DNA of 52,554 nucleotides from Acidobacteriota bacterium (GTDB lineage: Bacteria > Acidobacteriota > Aminicenantia > Aminicenantales > Aminicenantaceae). Numbering within the stretch: position 1 is the first letter of the stretch; each line of letters begins with the position of its first letter. Under the pieces are notes generated by a model that saw only the letters and a list, made by a program, of their open reading frames with translations, did not search any database and was not told the DNA's origin. The stretch lies in assembly GCA_030669585.1 (NCBI GenBank), contig DAOVDI010000005.1, positions 1-52,554 of the forward strand, in the 5' to 3' direction. A program made the position numbers and the translations under genes. This document shows positions 32,906 to 42,600 of this stretch, piece by piece.

Positions 32906-33682
32906 ATGGACAAAAACAACATTAAAAAGATCCTTATTGTGGATGATGAGATCAATGTCTGCAAAAGTATCAGACAGGCAATTCTTTCCGACAATTATGA
33001 GGTTGACGTCGCTTTCAGCGGTGAAGAAGCTATACAGATGGACACACAAAAACATTACGATCTCATCATTACGGACCTTATGATGCCTGGTATCAGCGGA
33101 ATGGAACTACTGACATCGATTAAGACTAAAAGACCTGAATCCCATATCATTATGGTTACCGGCTACCCTACCATCAAAACAGCCATTCAGGCGATTAAAG
33201 TAGGAGCCTTTGATTACATCCCCAAACCTTTTACACCTCAGGACTTAAGAAGCGTAGTCATCCGTGCTTTTAATAAGGGCAATAAAGGGGAGAACGCTCT
33301 TCCTCAAAAACCAGAATTGCAGATACCTGCAGGATTGTATTATATGATCGGCCATACATGGCTCAGAGAAAAAAACGGAAAATTGGTATATGTGGGTATG
33401 ATGCATGATTTTTTCAAATCCATAAGCAAGATGACCGAGCTTGAACTTCCAGAAGAAAACATTATTTTGTCCCAAGGGGACATCAGCGCCAGGATCAAAG
33501 ATGATCGGAATTTTACTCATCGTATCTGGTCGCCTGTATCAGGCAGGATTGTAAAAGTGAATACAAGTCTTATGGAAAATTTCTCCCTATTGAGTTCCGA
33601 TCCTTATAACAACGGCTGGCTGTTCGCTGTCGAGCCTTCAAATCTGGAAGAAGACCTGGAAGGCCTCGTTCAATCTAAATAG
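32906..33682 (+). CDS. Response regulator fused to a glycine-cleavage H-protein-like domain
   Basis: About 258 residues from ATG 32906 (ATG 32894 or TTG 32876 are alternatives; ribosome binding signals are weak). Residues ~5-125 are a REC domain with the DDE acidic pocket, phospho-acceptor Asp57 in ITDLMMPG and Lys107 in IPKPF. There is no DNA-binding or AAA domain. Residues ~140-250 resemble GcvH: YYMIGHTWLREKNGKLVYVGM, a LELPEE strand, then WSPVSGRIVKVN (SPVSG at 209-213) and SSDPYNNGWLF. The lysine that carries lipoate in GcvH, seven residues before SPVSG, is Asn here, so the domain is probably not lipoylated and may be a protein-binding module. The gene lies between the kinase and the HEAT-NTPase gene, whose GTG overlaps its stop by one base. 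Confidence 0.85.
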   Translation: MDKNNIKKILIVDDEINVCKSIRQAILSDNYEVDVAFSGEEAIQMDTQKHYDLIITDLMMPGISGMELLTSIKTKRPESHIIMVTGYPTIKTAIQAIKVGAFDYIPKPFTPQDLRSVVIRAFNKGNKGENALPQKPELQIPAGLYYMIGHTWLREKNGKLVYVGMMHDFFKSISKMTELELPEENIILSQGDISARIKDDRNFTHRIWSPVSGRIVKVNTSLMENFSLLSSDPYNNGWLFAVEPSNLEEDLEGLVQSK

Positions 33683-36600
33683 TGAAAAATCCTTCTGAAA
33701 TGCCTGTATCAAAACTCCCGCCCCCTTCCAGAGAAGAAGTCAGTCAATCTTTACAAACGATCATGGAAGAATATAACCCGAAAATGATTCTGTGTCTCAA
33801 CAGAAAGGGGCTGTGGAATAATATTCCCGATTCTCAGATCGAACGGGCTTCCAATGAGCTGCTCCATCAACTATGGCTCATGGATAAAGAAACCAAAAGA
33901 GAATTCGCAGATCTTATCCACCGGCTTTTCACCGAAAATAAAACCTGGTCAAAAACCAAAGCATTTCTTTTTTTTGTTTTAAACGATTTAACATTGGAGG
34001 ACTTGCCTTCAAATTCAAAAACAGATCAATATTTGCGGGAATATCATTCCTCAGTCTGTTTTTCCGGGAAAAGATATCCATTTATCTTTATCCACTACAT
34101 CCTGATCTGGTTTTTACAATATGACGCCATTCAAATCAACAGTGAAATCTTTATACGCCCATGGGATCAAGAGGCCGCAAAACAAAAGGAAGAGTCCAGG
34201 GACCAATTTAAAACCTATGATGATTTTCTTACATCCAATATTTTTGCCTCTAAAATGCAGTCTATTTTTATCAAAATAAAAAAAGTCTTTTCAGAGATCG
34301 GCAGTGACATCCCGAATCTTCTAGCAGAAGGAGAAAGAATTAGCACAAGCATCAGAGATCTTCTGAATAAATGCAGTAAATCCATAAGTTCTGAAGAGGT
34401 ATTTTCCCGGCTCTGCGAAAAGCTTCAGCCCCCTCAGGGGATTGTCACTAAAACTTCATCAGCGCTTCTTCTCCCCTGTCTCAACCTTCTGGTCGCGGAA
34501 AACATAGAAATCACAAGCGGAATCCAGTATCAAGCTTCTGTCATCCTAAGTATTTTGAAAGATCCTCGTTCAACAGAAAGACTTCTTCAGGCCCTGAATA
34601 TATATCCCTGTTATTATTCTAAAATAAGGGAGAACATCATCTATACCTTGGGCAGCCTCAGGGAAAAGGACGCGGTCATACCCATAACAAATATCCTTAA
34701 TGAAGCAGATGAGATCGATGATGGAAATGGCGGAAAACATTATATTTCCGGGCAGAAGGAAGAGGCTTTCTGGGCTCTGGGCAAGATAGGACTTGCTTCC
34801 CTCGCCTCACTTTCGACATTAGCGGAATATGCCCGCCATCCTTCGCATAAATTGAGAACTTGCCTTGCCTGGACACTTGGGGAAATAGGCAGAGCACAAA
34901 AAGAGAAACTGGAAGGAATCAGCGCCGATATCATAATAACATTATTAAACCTTATGAAGACAGATGACCGGATCGTATTTGAGGAGAGCGTGAGTGTTCT
35001 TAAAAAAATCGGAATGCCGGAATTTCTCCATTCCCTCTATTTCTATAATATTGGCGCCGTCAGTATTCTCGGGTTAAAACCTGCTCAGAAAGGACTTTTT
35101 GAGCTATCTGAAACCATACATAGTACGATTAAAACCAAGGGGAGAGCAATCATTGCGGTAAACGGGGATTCGGGAACAGGAAAAACATACTTTTGCCAGG
35201 CTGTCAAGGAAGGTTTCGGCAGTATCAGTCCTGACGAAATCCTATATATGATGAGGGATAGGAAAAAAGACCAGAAGGTTTTCAACCGTATTCTCGGATT
35301 AAATTGGCTGAAAAAATATATAGAGCCGTCCTTTTATCAGGATTATTCAATACTGGAAGACGATGATGACCCGGATGAATATTTTACCCATTTTTTAAAA
35401 ACACACAAAGACAAAAAACTTATCATCCTGGATGGCTGCCGCGATAAACATTATTTTCAGCGAGTGATCGATCTTTTTTACTTTAAAGGAGAACTGGACA
35501 TCGAGGTTAATTTCCGTGCAACTTACTCTACACGCCGCTTTAATCTGGAAGATCGGGAGATCGCGCTGGAAAGCATCGGCACACATTTAGCTTTTCTTGA
35601 AGAACCTGCACTGGAAGACACCTTCTTTTACAAAGAAGACAGGATCCATCTCTATGACCTCGATAATTCTTTACCCAACCGACTCAATGAAAAAGAAATC
35701 CAGGAACTCTTCCAGAAGAGCCGTATTGACTTCTGGGAAGACTTGATCCAAGTCGGAGCCTTTTATCAAAAAACCGATTCTATACTGACACATACAGAAA
35801 AACTCAAGCCTAAAAAGAAGGATGTCTTTTTACATCAAAAAAATATCGAAGAGGCAGCCGTCACTACTTTCCAACATAAAGAAAGAAAATTCCATGTGGA
35901 CTGGAACCAGCATCCGGAAGACAACCCTTTCCTACTGGGAACCATAAAAATGGAGGATATAAAACCGATTCAGATCCGGCATTATGCTCAAAACCAGATA
36001 GCAGGCCATGGTCTCAACGGTGATACATTTATTATGACCTTTCTTGATAACCGTCTTCTTTCTATGGAAGCCGGTAAAGTCCTTCAACTAACTTTGCAGG
36101 GACGCAATCTCTTTACAATCGATAAAAGAGGAGATCTCCACAATACCACGTTTGAAAAAAACGAGGATCGCAGAATAATCTGTCCCGATTCATGCTTTAC
36201 ATCTATCGCCCCTTACCTAACCGAAAAGATAATCACCGGACACGAAGATGGACACATATGTATCTGGAACCTTAAGGATCAGGAAAAACATATATTTTAT
36301 GGACACTCCGGGGCGGTTATATACCTTAGTGCGGATTATTACGGTCACATTTATTCGGCAGATACTGACGGCATACTGAAAATGACAGATCCGGACAAAG
36401 ATAATATCGAGACTTTTTACCATTTCAAGGAAAAAACTCTCTTGATGAAAAGGTATTTCAACGGCAAGATCCTTGTATTAACCGAAAAAGAAAAACCAGC
36501 AGCAGTCTCAGATGATTATACCGGCAAAACCTATACATTTTCCATTTTTGATCATAAGAACAGGACAATACAGACCGTTCCTCTCACTTCTTTCGGAAAA

Positions 36601-36888
36601 CCAAATTGTGTCCACCTTCATTCTGACGGCAGAATATTTTTCTCTTATCCCGCATCAGACAATAACAACAAGCAACGCGGTTGTAACCTGGCTGTCCTAT
36701 CCCCGGGAAATCAGGAATATTCCTCTCAAATCCTGAACATCCAGGGCTATACCTTTCATGATTTTTTGGTGATGGGCCCTCGAATCATTGCCTGCGGGAT
36801 AGGCCCACAGAACACTTCTTTGATGAGTATTTGGGGAACCGCTTTTTTTGTGAAACACGAACTTTCAAGACAATCCCTTCAGCAATAG
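33682..36888 (+). CDS. Large HEAT-repeat / P-loop NTPase / WD40-like beta-propeller protein
   Basis: A 1,068-residue soluble protein starting with GTG at 33682, overlapping the response-regulator stop (TAGTG). Residues 1-250 are helical and unfamiliar. Residues ~270-450 contain HEAT/PBS-lyase-like repeats (ENIIYTLGSLREKDAVIPITNIL, EEAFWALGKIG, LRTCLAWTLGEIG). A P-loop NTPase domain follows, with Walker A GDSGTGKT at 495-502 and a Walker-B-like KLIILDG at 579-585, resembling nucleoside/uridine-kinase folds. The last ~300 residues carry beta-propeller repeats (IITGHEDGHICIWNLKDQ, YGHSGAVIYLSADYYGHIYSADTDG). The cassette position suggests it is the output of the phosphorelay, acting by protein binding and nucleotide hydrolysis. 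Neither its family nor its target is known to me. Confidence 0.8.
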   Translation: MKNPSEMPVSKLPPPSREEVSQSLQTIMEEYNPKMILCLNRKGLWNNIPDSQIERASNELLHQLWLMDKETKREFADLIHRLFTENKTWSKTKAFLFFVLNDLTLEDLPSNSKTDQYLREYHSSVCFSGKRYPFIFIHYILIWFLQYDAIQINSEIFIRPWDQEAAKQKEESRDQFKTYDDFLTSNIFASKMQSIFIKIKKVFSEIGSDIPNLLAEGERISTSIRDLLNKCSKSISSEEVFSRLCEKLQPPQGIVTKTSSALLLPCLNLLVAENIEITSGIQYQASVILSILKDPRSTERLLQALNIYPCYYSKIRENIIYTLGSLREKDAVIPITNILNEADEIDDGNGGKHYISGQKEEAFWALGKIGLASLASLSTLAEYARHPSHKLRTCLAWTLGEIGRAQKEKLEGISADIIITLLNLMKTDDRIVFEESVSVLKKIGMPEFLHSLYFYNIGAVSILGLKPAQKGLFELSETIHSTIKTKGRAIIAVNGDSGTGKTYFCQAVKEGFGSISPDEILYMMRDRKKDQKVFNRILGLNWLKKYIEPSFYQDYSILEDDDDPDEYFTHFLKTHKDKKLIILDGCRDKHYFQRVIDLFYFKGELDIEVNFRATYSTRRFNLEDREIALESIGTHLAFLEEPALEDTFFYKEDRIHLYDLDNSLPNRLNEKEIQELFQKSRIDFWEDLIQVGAFYQKTDSILTHTEKLKPKKKDVFLHQKNIEEAAVTTFQHKERKFHVDWNQHPEDNPFLLGTIKMEDIKPIQIRHYAQNQIAGHGLNGDTFIMTFLDNRLLSMEAGKVLQLTLQGRNLFTIDKRGDLHNTTFEKNEDRRIICPDSCFTSIAPYLTEKIITGHEDGHICIWNLKDQEKHIFYGHSGAVIYLSADYYGHIYSADTDGILKMTDPDKDNIETFYHFKEKTLLMKRYFNGKILVLTEKEKPAAVSDDYTGKTYTFSIFDHKNRTIQTVPLTSFGKPNCVHLHSDGRIFFSYPASDNNNKQRGCNLAVLSPGNQEYSSQILNIQGYTFHDFLVMGPRIIACGIGPQNTSLMSIWGTAFFVKHELSRQSLQQ

Positions 36889-36913
36889 TCCAAAAAAATA
36901 AATTAAGATTTGT

Positions 36914-37297
36914 TTACTCCCTCTCTCTCTTTTTGCCTACAATATAGGCATCGCCATACTCAAGTGATATCATTCCCTCAAGGTTACTGCCGTTGACTAT
37001 GGCCTCAAAATCTAAGATCAGACCCCGGCCGGTCGCATCTACTATCACATAAAAATATAATTTATTGTCCTCAAAGGAGAGATCTTCCATTATTGCCTCT
37101 CCCAAATTCCCTATGTAAAAACCTACAAGGTCCCCTTCTTGAAGTTCAAATTTAAATTCAAACCTGTAACCGCCGCTCTCTGTCTCGACGTCCCAGATCC
37201 CAAGAAGAGCCTCGTGCTTGTTAGCCTGAACTCCAAAAGCTGTTAATGACAGAAAAACAAAAACCTGGATAAAAAAATGAAAGCGCAAGACTTTCAT
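36914..37297 (-). CDS. Small exported beta-rich protein of unknown function
   Basis: A 127-residue protein with a signal peptide (MKVLRFHFFIQVFVFLSLTAF, cleavage near VQANK). The mature part consists of short strands with a lipocalin-like alternation: LLGIWDVETESGGYRFEFKFEL, GDLVGFYIGN, NKLYFYVIVDATGRGLILDFEA, GSNLEGMISLEYGDAYIVG. This pattern is common in small periplasmic proteins of unclear function. It follows the FMN protein gene by 21 bp, so it may be the last gene of the redox operon, though an exported protein is an unexpected partner for a cytoplasmic complex. There is no clear ribosome binding site. Confidence 0.6.
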   Translation of the reverse strand: MKVLRFHFFIQVFVFLSLTAFGVQANKHEALLGIWDVETESGGYRFEFKFELQEGDLVGFYIGNLGEAIMEDLSFEDNKLYFYVIVDATGRGLILDFEAIVNGSNLEGMISLEYGDAYIVGKKRERE

Positions 37298-37318
37298 AAC
37301 AGCTTCAGTACGGTATTA

Positions 37319-38905
37319 CTATTTTCCATTCAGAATTTTCTCGACCTCGGAATTGTCAATATCCATCACAATGGGAATACCGCTGATTTCTGCTGCTTTA
37401 GCTGTCAGAGAGGCAAGGTCGCTGCGTGAGATATGTTCCAGAGCAAATTTCCTGCTCCCGGCCATGAGCTGGCGCAAACCCTGGGCCAGTCGTTCATAAT
37501 ATGTATACAACCCAAGCGCACCTGTCGGAACCTGATCAAATTCTTTATCTCCCAGTTCCTGTCGCAAAGAGCTTGCCGTGACAAAGATTTCATCCTTCGA
37601 GTTACCAAAACGCTCGATATAGACTGGGATCTGGTTCTCCTCGATCGTACGTCCGATTGTTTTTCCGACCATAGCCGCTGCGATCGGTGCCCGGGCCATT
37701 CCAATCAGCTTGACGAACGGCGCCCCAAGAGCAAGTCCCTTAAAGATCTGATCCTCAAAAGTAAATCCGCCGGCTACAGCAAGCGAGGGAACATATTCTC
37801 CCCTGTCTGCAAGAAGCTTGGTATACTGGTAAAGGAGAGTATGAAGCTCAACCGGCGGAACGCCCCATTCATTCATCATCCGCCATGGGCTCATGCCCGT
37901 GCCGCCTCCTGCACCGTCCACGGTCAGAAGGTCGATCTTGTATTTGGATGCAAACTTGACAGCTCTTGCGAGGTCGGCAGGGCGGTAAGCGCCGGTTTTG
38001 AGGAAGACATACTTTGCACCAGCCTTCCGCAGTTCTTCCACTCGTTTGGCAAATGATTTCTCAGTAACCATTCCGACACGTGAATGCCGTTCGAATTCCT
38101 TAAAAGAACCCCGCTCAAACGCCTTAATGACATTCGGATCCATAGGATCCGGAATGACGATGTAACCACGCTTATAGAGAAGCTGAGCTTTTTTCAGATC
38201 CTTTATCTTGACCTCTCCCCCGATGTCCTTTGCACCCTGCCCCCACTTGAGTTCTACACATTTAACCCCGAGCTTTTCAATGGCATATTCCTGCACAAGA
38301 AGCCGGGTGTCCTCGATATTGGCCTGGACAATAATAGCCCCATATCCATCACGCTGATGATCCATATAGAGTTTTACCCTACGCTTTAAATCAACGGTAT
38401 CAACTACGCGACCGTCCTTGATGACAGATTCAGGATCCATCCCTACAACATTCTCACCAATAGTTAGTCCTGTCCCGGCCAGAGCAGAACCGATGGCCAA
38501 TCCTTCCCAGTTGTTTTTAGCTATATTGGTGGACCCAATACCGGGAATTACCCAGGGCAGCCGGAACTTAATATTCTTATCATGGCCAAAAACGACTTCG
38601 AGATCTACAGCCGGAAAGATAGCCTTGTCGCTGTCAGCCTTTATACCGAAAGCGCCCACAGCAGTCCCCATAATGTTAAAATGTGAATAATCAACAGGAT
38701 AGACCTTTTCTGCAGCAGTAGTAATGACGCCGAACGGTTGAGGATAGATCACTTCATGCCCGCGATAGGCCGATTTTCCGATCTCGCACATGCCGATACA
38801 ACCGTCCACACATGTCACGCACATGCCTGAGGCTGGAACGACGGAACCCTCAGTTCTGTTTTTGGTCAGAGTTGCAGCTGTTGCGTTCATTTTTGAGAGT
38901 GTCAT
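37319..38905 (-). CDS. FMN-binding glutamate synthase-like protein (GltB2 domain only)
   Basis: A 528-residue cytoplasmic flavoprotein built on the glutamate-synthase central TIM barrel. FMN-site segments include TVDGAGGGTGMSPWRMMNEWGVP, LAVAGGFTFEDQIFKGLALGA and VKLIGMARAP. The glutaminase domain and the C-terminal GXGXG domain of GltB are absent, and so are the paired cysteines that bind the 3Fe-4S cluster in true GOGAT. Instead an N-terminal C-X2-C-X3-C-X3-C motif (Cys29, 32, 36, 40) probably holds a cluster. It may therefore accept electrons from the preceding Fe-S subunit and reduce 2-oxoglutarate plus ammonia or some other substrate. ATG 38905 overlaps the previous stop (ATGA), with AAAGGAG upstream. 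Confidence 0.85.
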   Translation of the reverse strand: MTLSKMNATAATLTKNRTEGSVVPASGMCVTCVDGCIGMCEIGKSAYRGHEVIYPQPFGVITTAAEKVYPVDYSHFNIMGTAVGAFGIKADSDKAIFPAVDLEVVFGHDKNIKFRLPWVIPGIGSTNIAKNNWEGLAIGSALAGTGLTIGENVVGMDPESVIKDGRVVDTVDLKRRVKLYMDHQRDGYGAIIVQANIEDTRLLVQEYAIEKLGVKCVELKWGQGAKDIGGEVKIKDLKKAQLLYKRGYIVIPDPMDPNVIKAFERGSFKEFERHSRVGMVTEKSFAKRVEELRKAGAKYVFLKTGAYRPADLARAVKFASKYKIDLLTVDGAGGGTGMSPWRMMNEWGVPPVELHTLLYQYTKLLADRGEYVPSLAVAGGFTFEDQIFKGLALGAPFVKLIGMARAPIAAAMVGKTIGRTIEENQIPVYIERFGNSKDEIFVTASSLRQELGDKEFDQVPTGALGLYTYYERLAQGLRQLMAGSRKFALEHISRSDLASLTAKAAEISGIPIVMDIDNSEVEKILNGK

Positions 38906-39600
38906 GGTTTTAAGCTCCTTTCCTTATCATTTATAATTTCGCAGGCTACACAGGGATCCATGTAGCACATCATATCGTCGAATCCTTCCTTCTCCAGACA
39001 GGGTGGGCTGAGATTTGCACATCCACCACAGATTGCCTTTTCAGGCTCATTGTATGTACATCTTAATTCGCAAACCGGACATACATACATACATCCTCCG
39101 CAAAGACGGCAGACATCCGCGGGTATATCAAAAGGCGTGCCGATACTCCGGTTCTCTCCCCGCCCCCGAAAACCTATAGCCTTTGCCATCATCTGCTCTT
39201 CACACATACGGACACACCGCCCGCACAGGATACAGTCCTCATATTCCTGTTTAAATCTCTGTTGTCTTACGTCAAATTTAGAGGCAAGATCCTGAATGGT
39301 TTTTGATTGCGGAGCAGTAGCCAGGAGCAGTTCGATGATCATTTTTCGCGCCTTCACGACTCGCTCGGACGCAGTCCTCACTTTCAACCCCTCTTCAGCC
39401 AGATAAGTGCATGATGATACCAGCTTGGACCTCGGTTCCTCCCCTATCTCCACCACACACAGGCGACAGGCTCCGTAAGGGCTGAGCCCCTCCATATGGC
39501 ACAAAGTCGGTATAGGAAAGCCAAGAAACTGCGCCGCTTCCAGCAGTGTAGTCCCTTTCTCAACCGAAACATCCAATCCGTTAATAGTCAGTGTGATCAT
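38902..39600 (-). CDS. 2Fe-2S / 2x4Fe-4S electron-transfer protein, NuoG N-terminal-like
   Basis: A 232-residue cytoplasmic iron-sulfur protein matching the N-terminal part of NuoG and of [FeFe]-hydrogenase large subunits. A plant-type 2Fe-2S domain has Cys34, 45, 48 and 64 (LCHMEGLSPYGACRLCVVE...SSC). The region where NuoG has its His-Cys3 cluster contains no cysteines. A two-cluster 4Fe-4S ferredoxin domain follows: Cys123/126/129/133 and Cys164/167/170/174. Additional cysteines at 177, 181, 191, 194 and 201, plus a Cys-rich tail (MCYMDPCVACE), may bind one more metal centre. It links the NADH-oxidising subunit to the FMN protein. It overlaps both neighbours by the 4-bp ATGA junction, so the subunits are probably made in step. 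Confidence 0.85.
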   Translation of the reverse strand: MITLTINGLDVSVEKGTTLLEAAQFLGFPIPTLCHMEGLSPYGACRLCVVEIGEEPRSKLVSSCTYLAEEGLKVRTASERVVKARKMIIELLLATAPQSKTIQDLASKFDVRQQRFKQEYEDCILCGRCVRMCEEQMMAKAIGFRGRGENRSIGTPFDIPADVCRLCGGCMYVCPVCELRCTYNEPEKAICGGCANLSPPCLEKEGFDDMMCYMDPCVACEIINDKERSLKP

Positions 39601-42600
39601 GTTGATTGCCCTCCAGCTTCTGCTGTTTTCTCTTTTTCATTTAAGTGACAGGTAAATTCAAGATCGCACCGCATACATCGTCGTGCTTCATACGTTGCCC
39701 GTTCTTCGGAAAGGGTTTGTTCCACTTCTTTCAGACTCTGTCTCCTCTCGGACATTGAAATAGTAGGCAATTCAACCCTGTCAGCAAGAGATGTTTCTGA
39801 ATCGTCCATTTCCAGCGGGGATATATAAACATCAGGCAGTTTTACTTCCGGTTTCTGACATAAATCCTGGTTGTGAAGGTAACGGTCAATCATTACAGCA
39901 GCTTTTTTCCCATCTGCAATTGCGGCGACGACAGTGTTAGGTCCGGTTACTACATCCCCTCCTGCGAACACACCCTCAATATTGCTCTGCATAGTATCCT
40001 TGTCTACAACCAGCATACCCCACTTATTTACCTTTACTCCCATGGAAGATATGTAACCGACATCTGGAACATCCCCAATCGTAACAATAAGAGTATCAAG
40101 AGGTATGGCGTACTCACTGCCGGGGATGGGAACAGGGCTTCTTCTGCCTTTGGAGTCCACATCTCCCAGTTTGTTCTGTATACACTCGATGCCTGCCAGA
40201 ATGCCGTTTTCCTTGTAGATCCTGACAGGTGATGCAAGTGTGATGAGCTTCGCGCCTTCTTCAATGGCTGCGTCGATCTCGTGTTGCAGAGCAGGCATCT
40301 CCTCCCGGGTACGTCTGTAAAGGATGGAGACACTCTCGACCTCTTCCTGGCGCAGGGCAACTCTTGCGGCATCAATGGCCGAATCCCCTCCACCTATCAC
40401 TCCGACCCTTCGTTTGGCCAGCTTTTCTCCGCGGAGGTTAAAAGCCTTGAGGAATTCCAGCGCAGGATATACACCGTCAAGATCTTCACCTTCAATGTTA
40501 AGAAGTTTGCTTTTGTGCGCTCCCATCGCTAAATAGATGGCTTTGAATCCCTCCTTATAAAGGTTGTCAAGATTGATGTCGGCACCAAATTCAACATTGC
40601 TCTTTAGTGAAATATTGTCATCAATGATTGCCTCAATTTCTTTTATAAGAGTATCCCTTGGTATTCTGTAAGCTGGTATTGCACAATTTAACATACCTCC
40701 AGGATGGTCGTCCTTGTCGTAAACTGTAACTTTATAATCCTTTAAGGAGAGGTAGTGCGCAGCCGTCAGTCCACTTGGGCCAGCTCCGATTACCGCGATT
40801 CTGGTTGCATTGTTCTCACTGTTTTGGATTCTTGAGGGTTTGAAAACAGAAGGATCAATGCGATCAGTTATAAATCGCTTCAATGCGCGAATTGCCACCG
40901 GTTCTCCCCCTGTCGTACCTGCTCGGCATTTTTCCTCACAGGGATGGCTGCATACTCTTGCGCAGATGGAAGGGAATGGATTTGCTTTTCGAATTACTTT
41001 ATAGGCCTCTTCATAGTCGCCAGAAGCTATGTTGGCTACGTAACGCCATGCTTCGGTTCCAAGAGGACATGCCGCTTCGCAGGGCGCCCCTACGAGTTCT
41101 TTGCATACTGCGGCAGAACAGCGTTTGTGGAGGATGTGCTCCAGGTACTCTTCACGAAAATATTGGAGAGTTGATAGTATGGGGTTCGCGGCTGTCTGTC
41201 CCAGTCCACACATCGACGTGTCCTTAACAACGCAAGCAAGTTCTTCAAGAAGATCCAGATGCTCCGGTGTTCCGGCTCCCTTTGTGATGTCGTCAAGGAT
41301 TTCCCACATGCGCTGCGTTCCTTTCCGGCAGGTGAAGCATTTCCCACAGGACTCATCTTTCAGAAAACTCATAAAGTACTTCGCAACGTCTACCATACAT
41401 GTGTTTTCATCCATGACAATCATTCCACCCGAACCCATAATAGATCCCGCCTCCATCAGGCTGTCATAGTCTATTGGCAGATTGAATTTGCGAACAGGAA
41501 TACAACCCCCGGAGGGACCCCCTGTTTGAACCGCTTTTATCTTTGAGCGGCCGGAAGATCCTTCACCGATATTGAAGATGATATCCTGGAAGGTAATTCC
41601 CATGGGAACCTCAACAAGGCCAGTATTTTTAATCTTGCCGACCAGGCTGAATACCTTTGTTCCTGAATTGTTCTTTGTACCTATCTTCAAGAATTCCTTG
41701 GCACCGGATTTAAATATGATTGGAATATTGACCCATGTTTCCACATTATTGATGTTTGTGGGTTTGTTGTTTATTCCCTTTTCGACAGGGAAAGGAGGTC
41801 TCTGACGAGGTTCTCCCATCTTCCCCTCGATGGATCTGATCAACGCGGTTTCTTCTCCGCACACAAAGGCCCCTGCACCTTTAACAATTTCCAGGTCGAA
41901 ATTAAAACCTGTCCCCAGAATATCCTTTCCCAAAAGGCCCAGTTCCCGAGCCTGCCGGAGAGCTATGATAAAATGCTTGATTGCAAGAGGATATTCGTTG
42001 CGCACATAGATCACACCCTCGTTTGCCCCTGTCCCGAATGCCCCGATAAGCATGCCCTCGATGATGCTGTGGGGATTTCCTTCAAGTATACATCGATCCA
42101 TATAAGCTCCGGGATCTCCTTCATCTGCGTTGCAGACAATATATTTCCCGCTCCCATTGGAGCTTTTTGCCAGCAACTCCCATTTAAGACCCGTGGGAAA
42201 ACCGGCACCTCCCCTTCCGCGCAGTCCTGAATCTTTGACCTCATTAACAACCCATTTCGGATCGTTCCGTTCAAGGATTTCAACTAGAGATAAATATCCC
42301 CCCTTTTCGATGTAGTTGTAAATGCGAATAGGATCGACCTGCTCATTCCTGGACAGAATGGTTCGTGTCTGCATTTTGAAGAAAGGGATATCTTCCTGTT
42401 TTCGCAGACGTTTTTTGGTCGTGGGATCCTCATAAAGCAGGTCCTCAAGAACTTTTCCCTCAGCCACAGCACCAACGATCCGGGCCATATCCTTTGACGA
42501 AAGCCTGGGATAGAAGGTCCGGTCAGGAAAGATAAGTACAGAAGGTTCCATCTCGCAAAAGCCATGACAACCGGTTATACGCAGATTGATCTTGCCTACA

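Noticed and set aside
33300-33682. A functional lipoate-carrying glycine cleavage H protein
   Set aside because: The lipoyl lysine position is Asn, the domain is fused to a REC domain, and no gcvT or gcvP is in the window.
38902-39600. Small subunit or fragment of an [FeFe] hydrogenase
   Set aside because: The chain ends after the ferredoxin and Cys-rich tail; no H-cluster motifs occur here or in the neighbouring genes.
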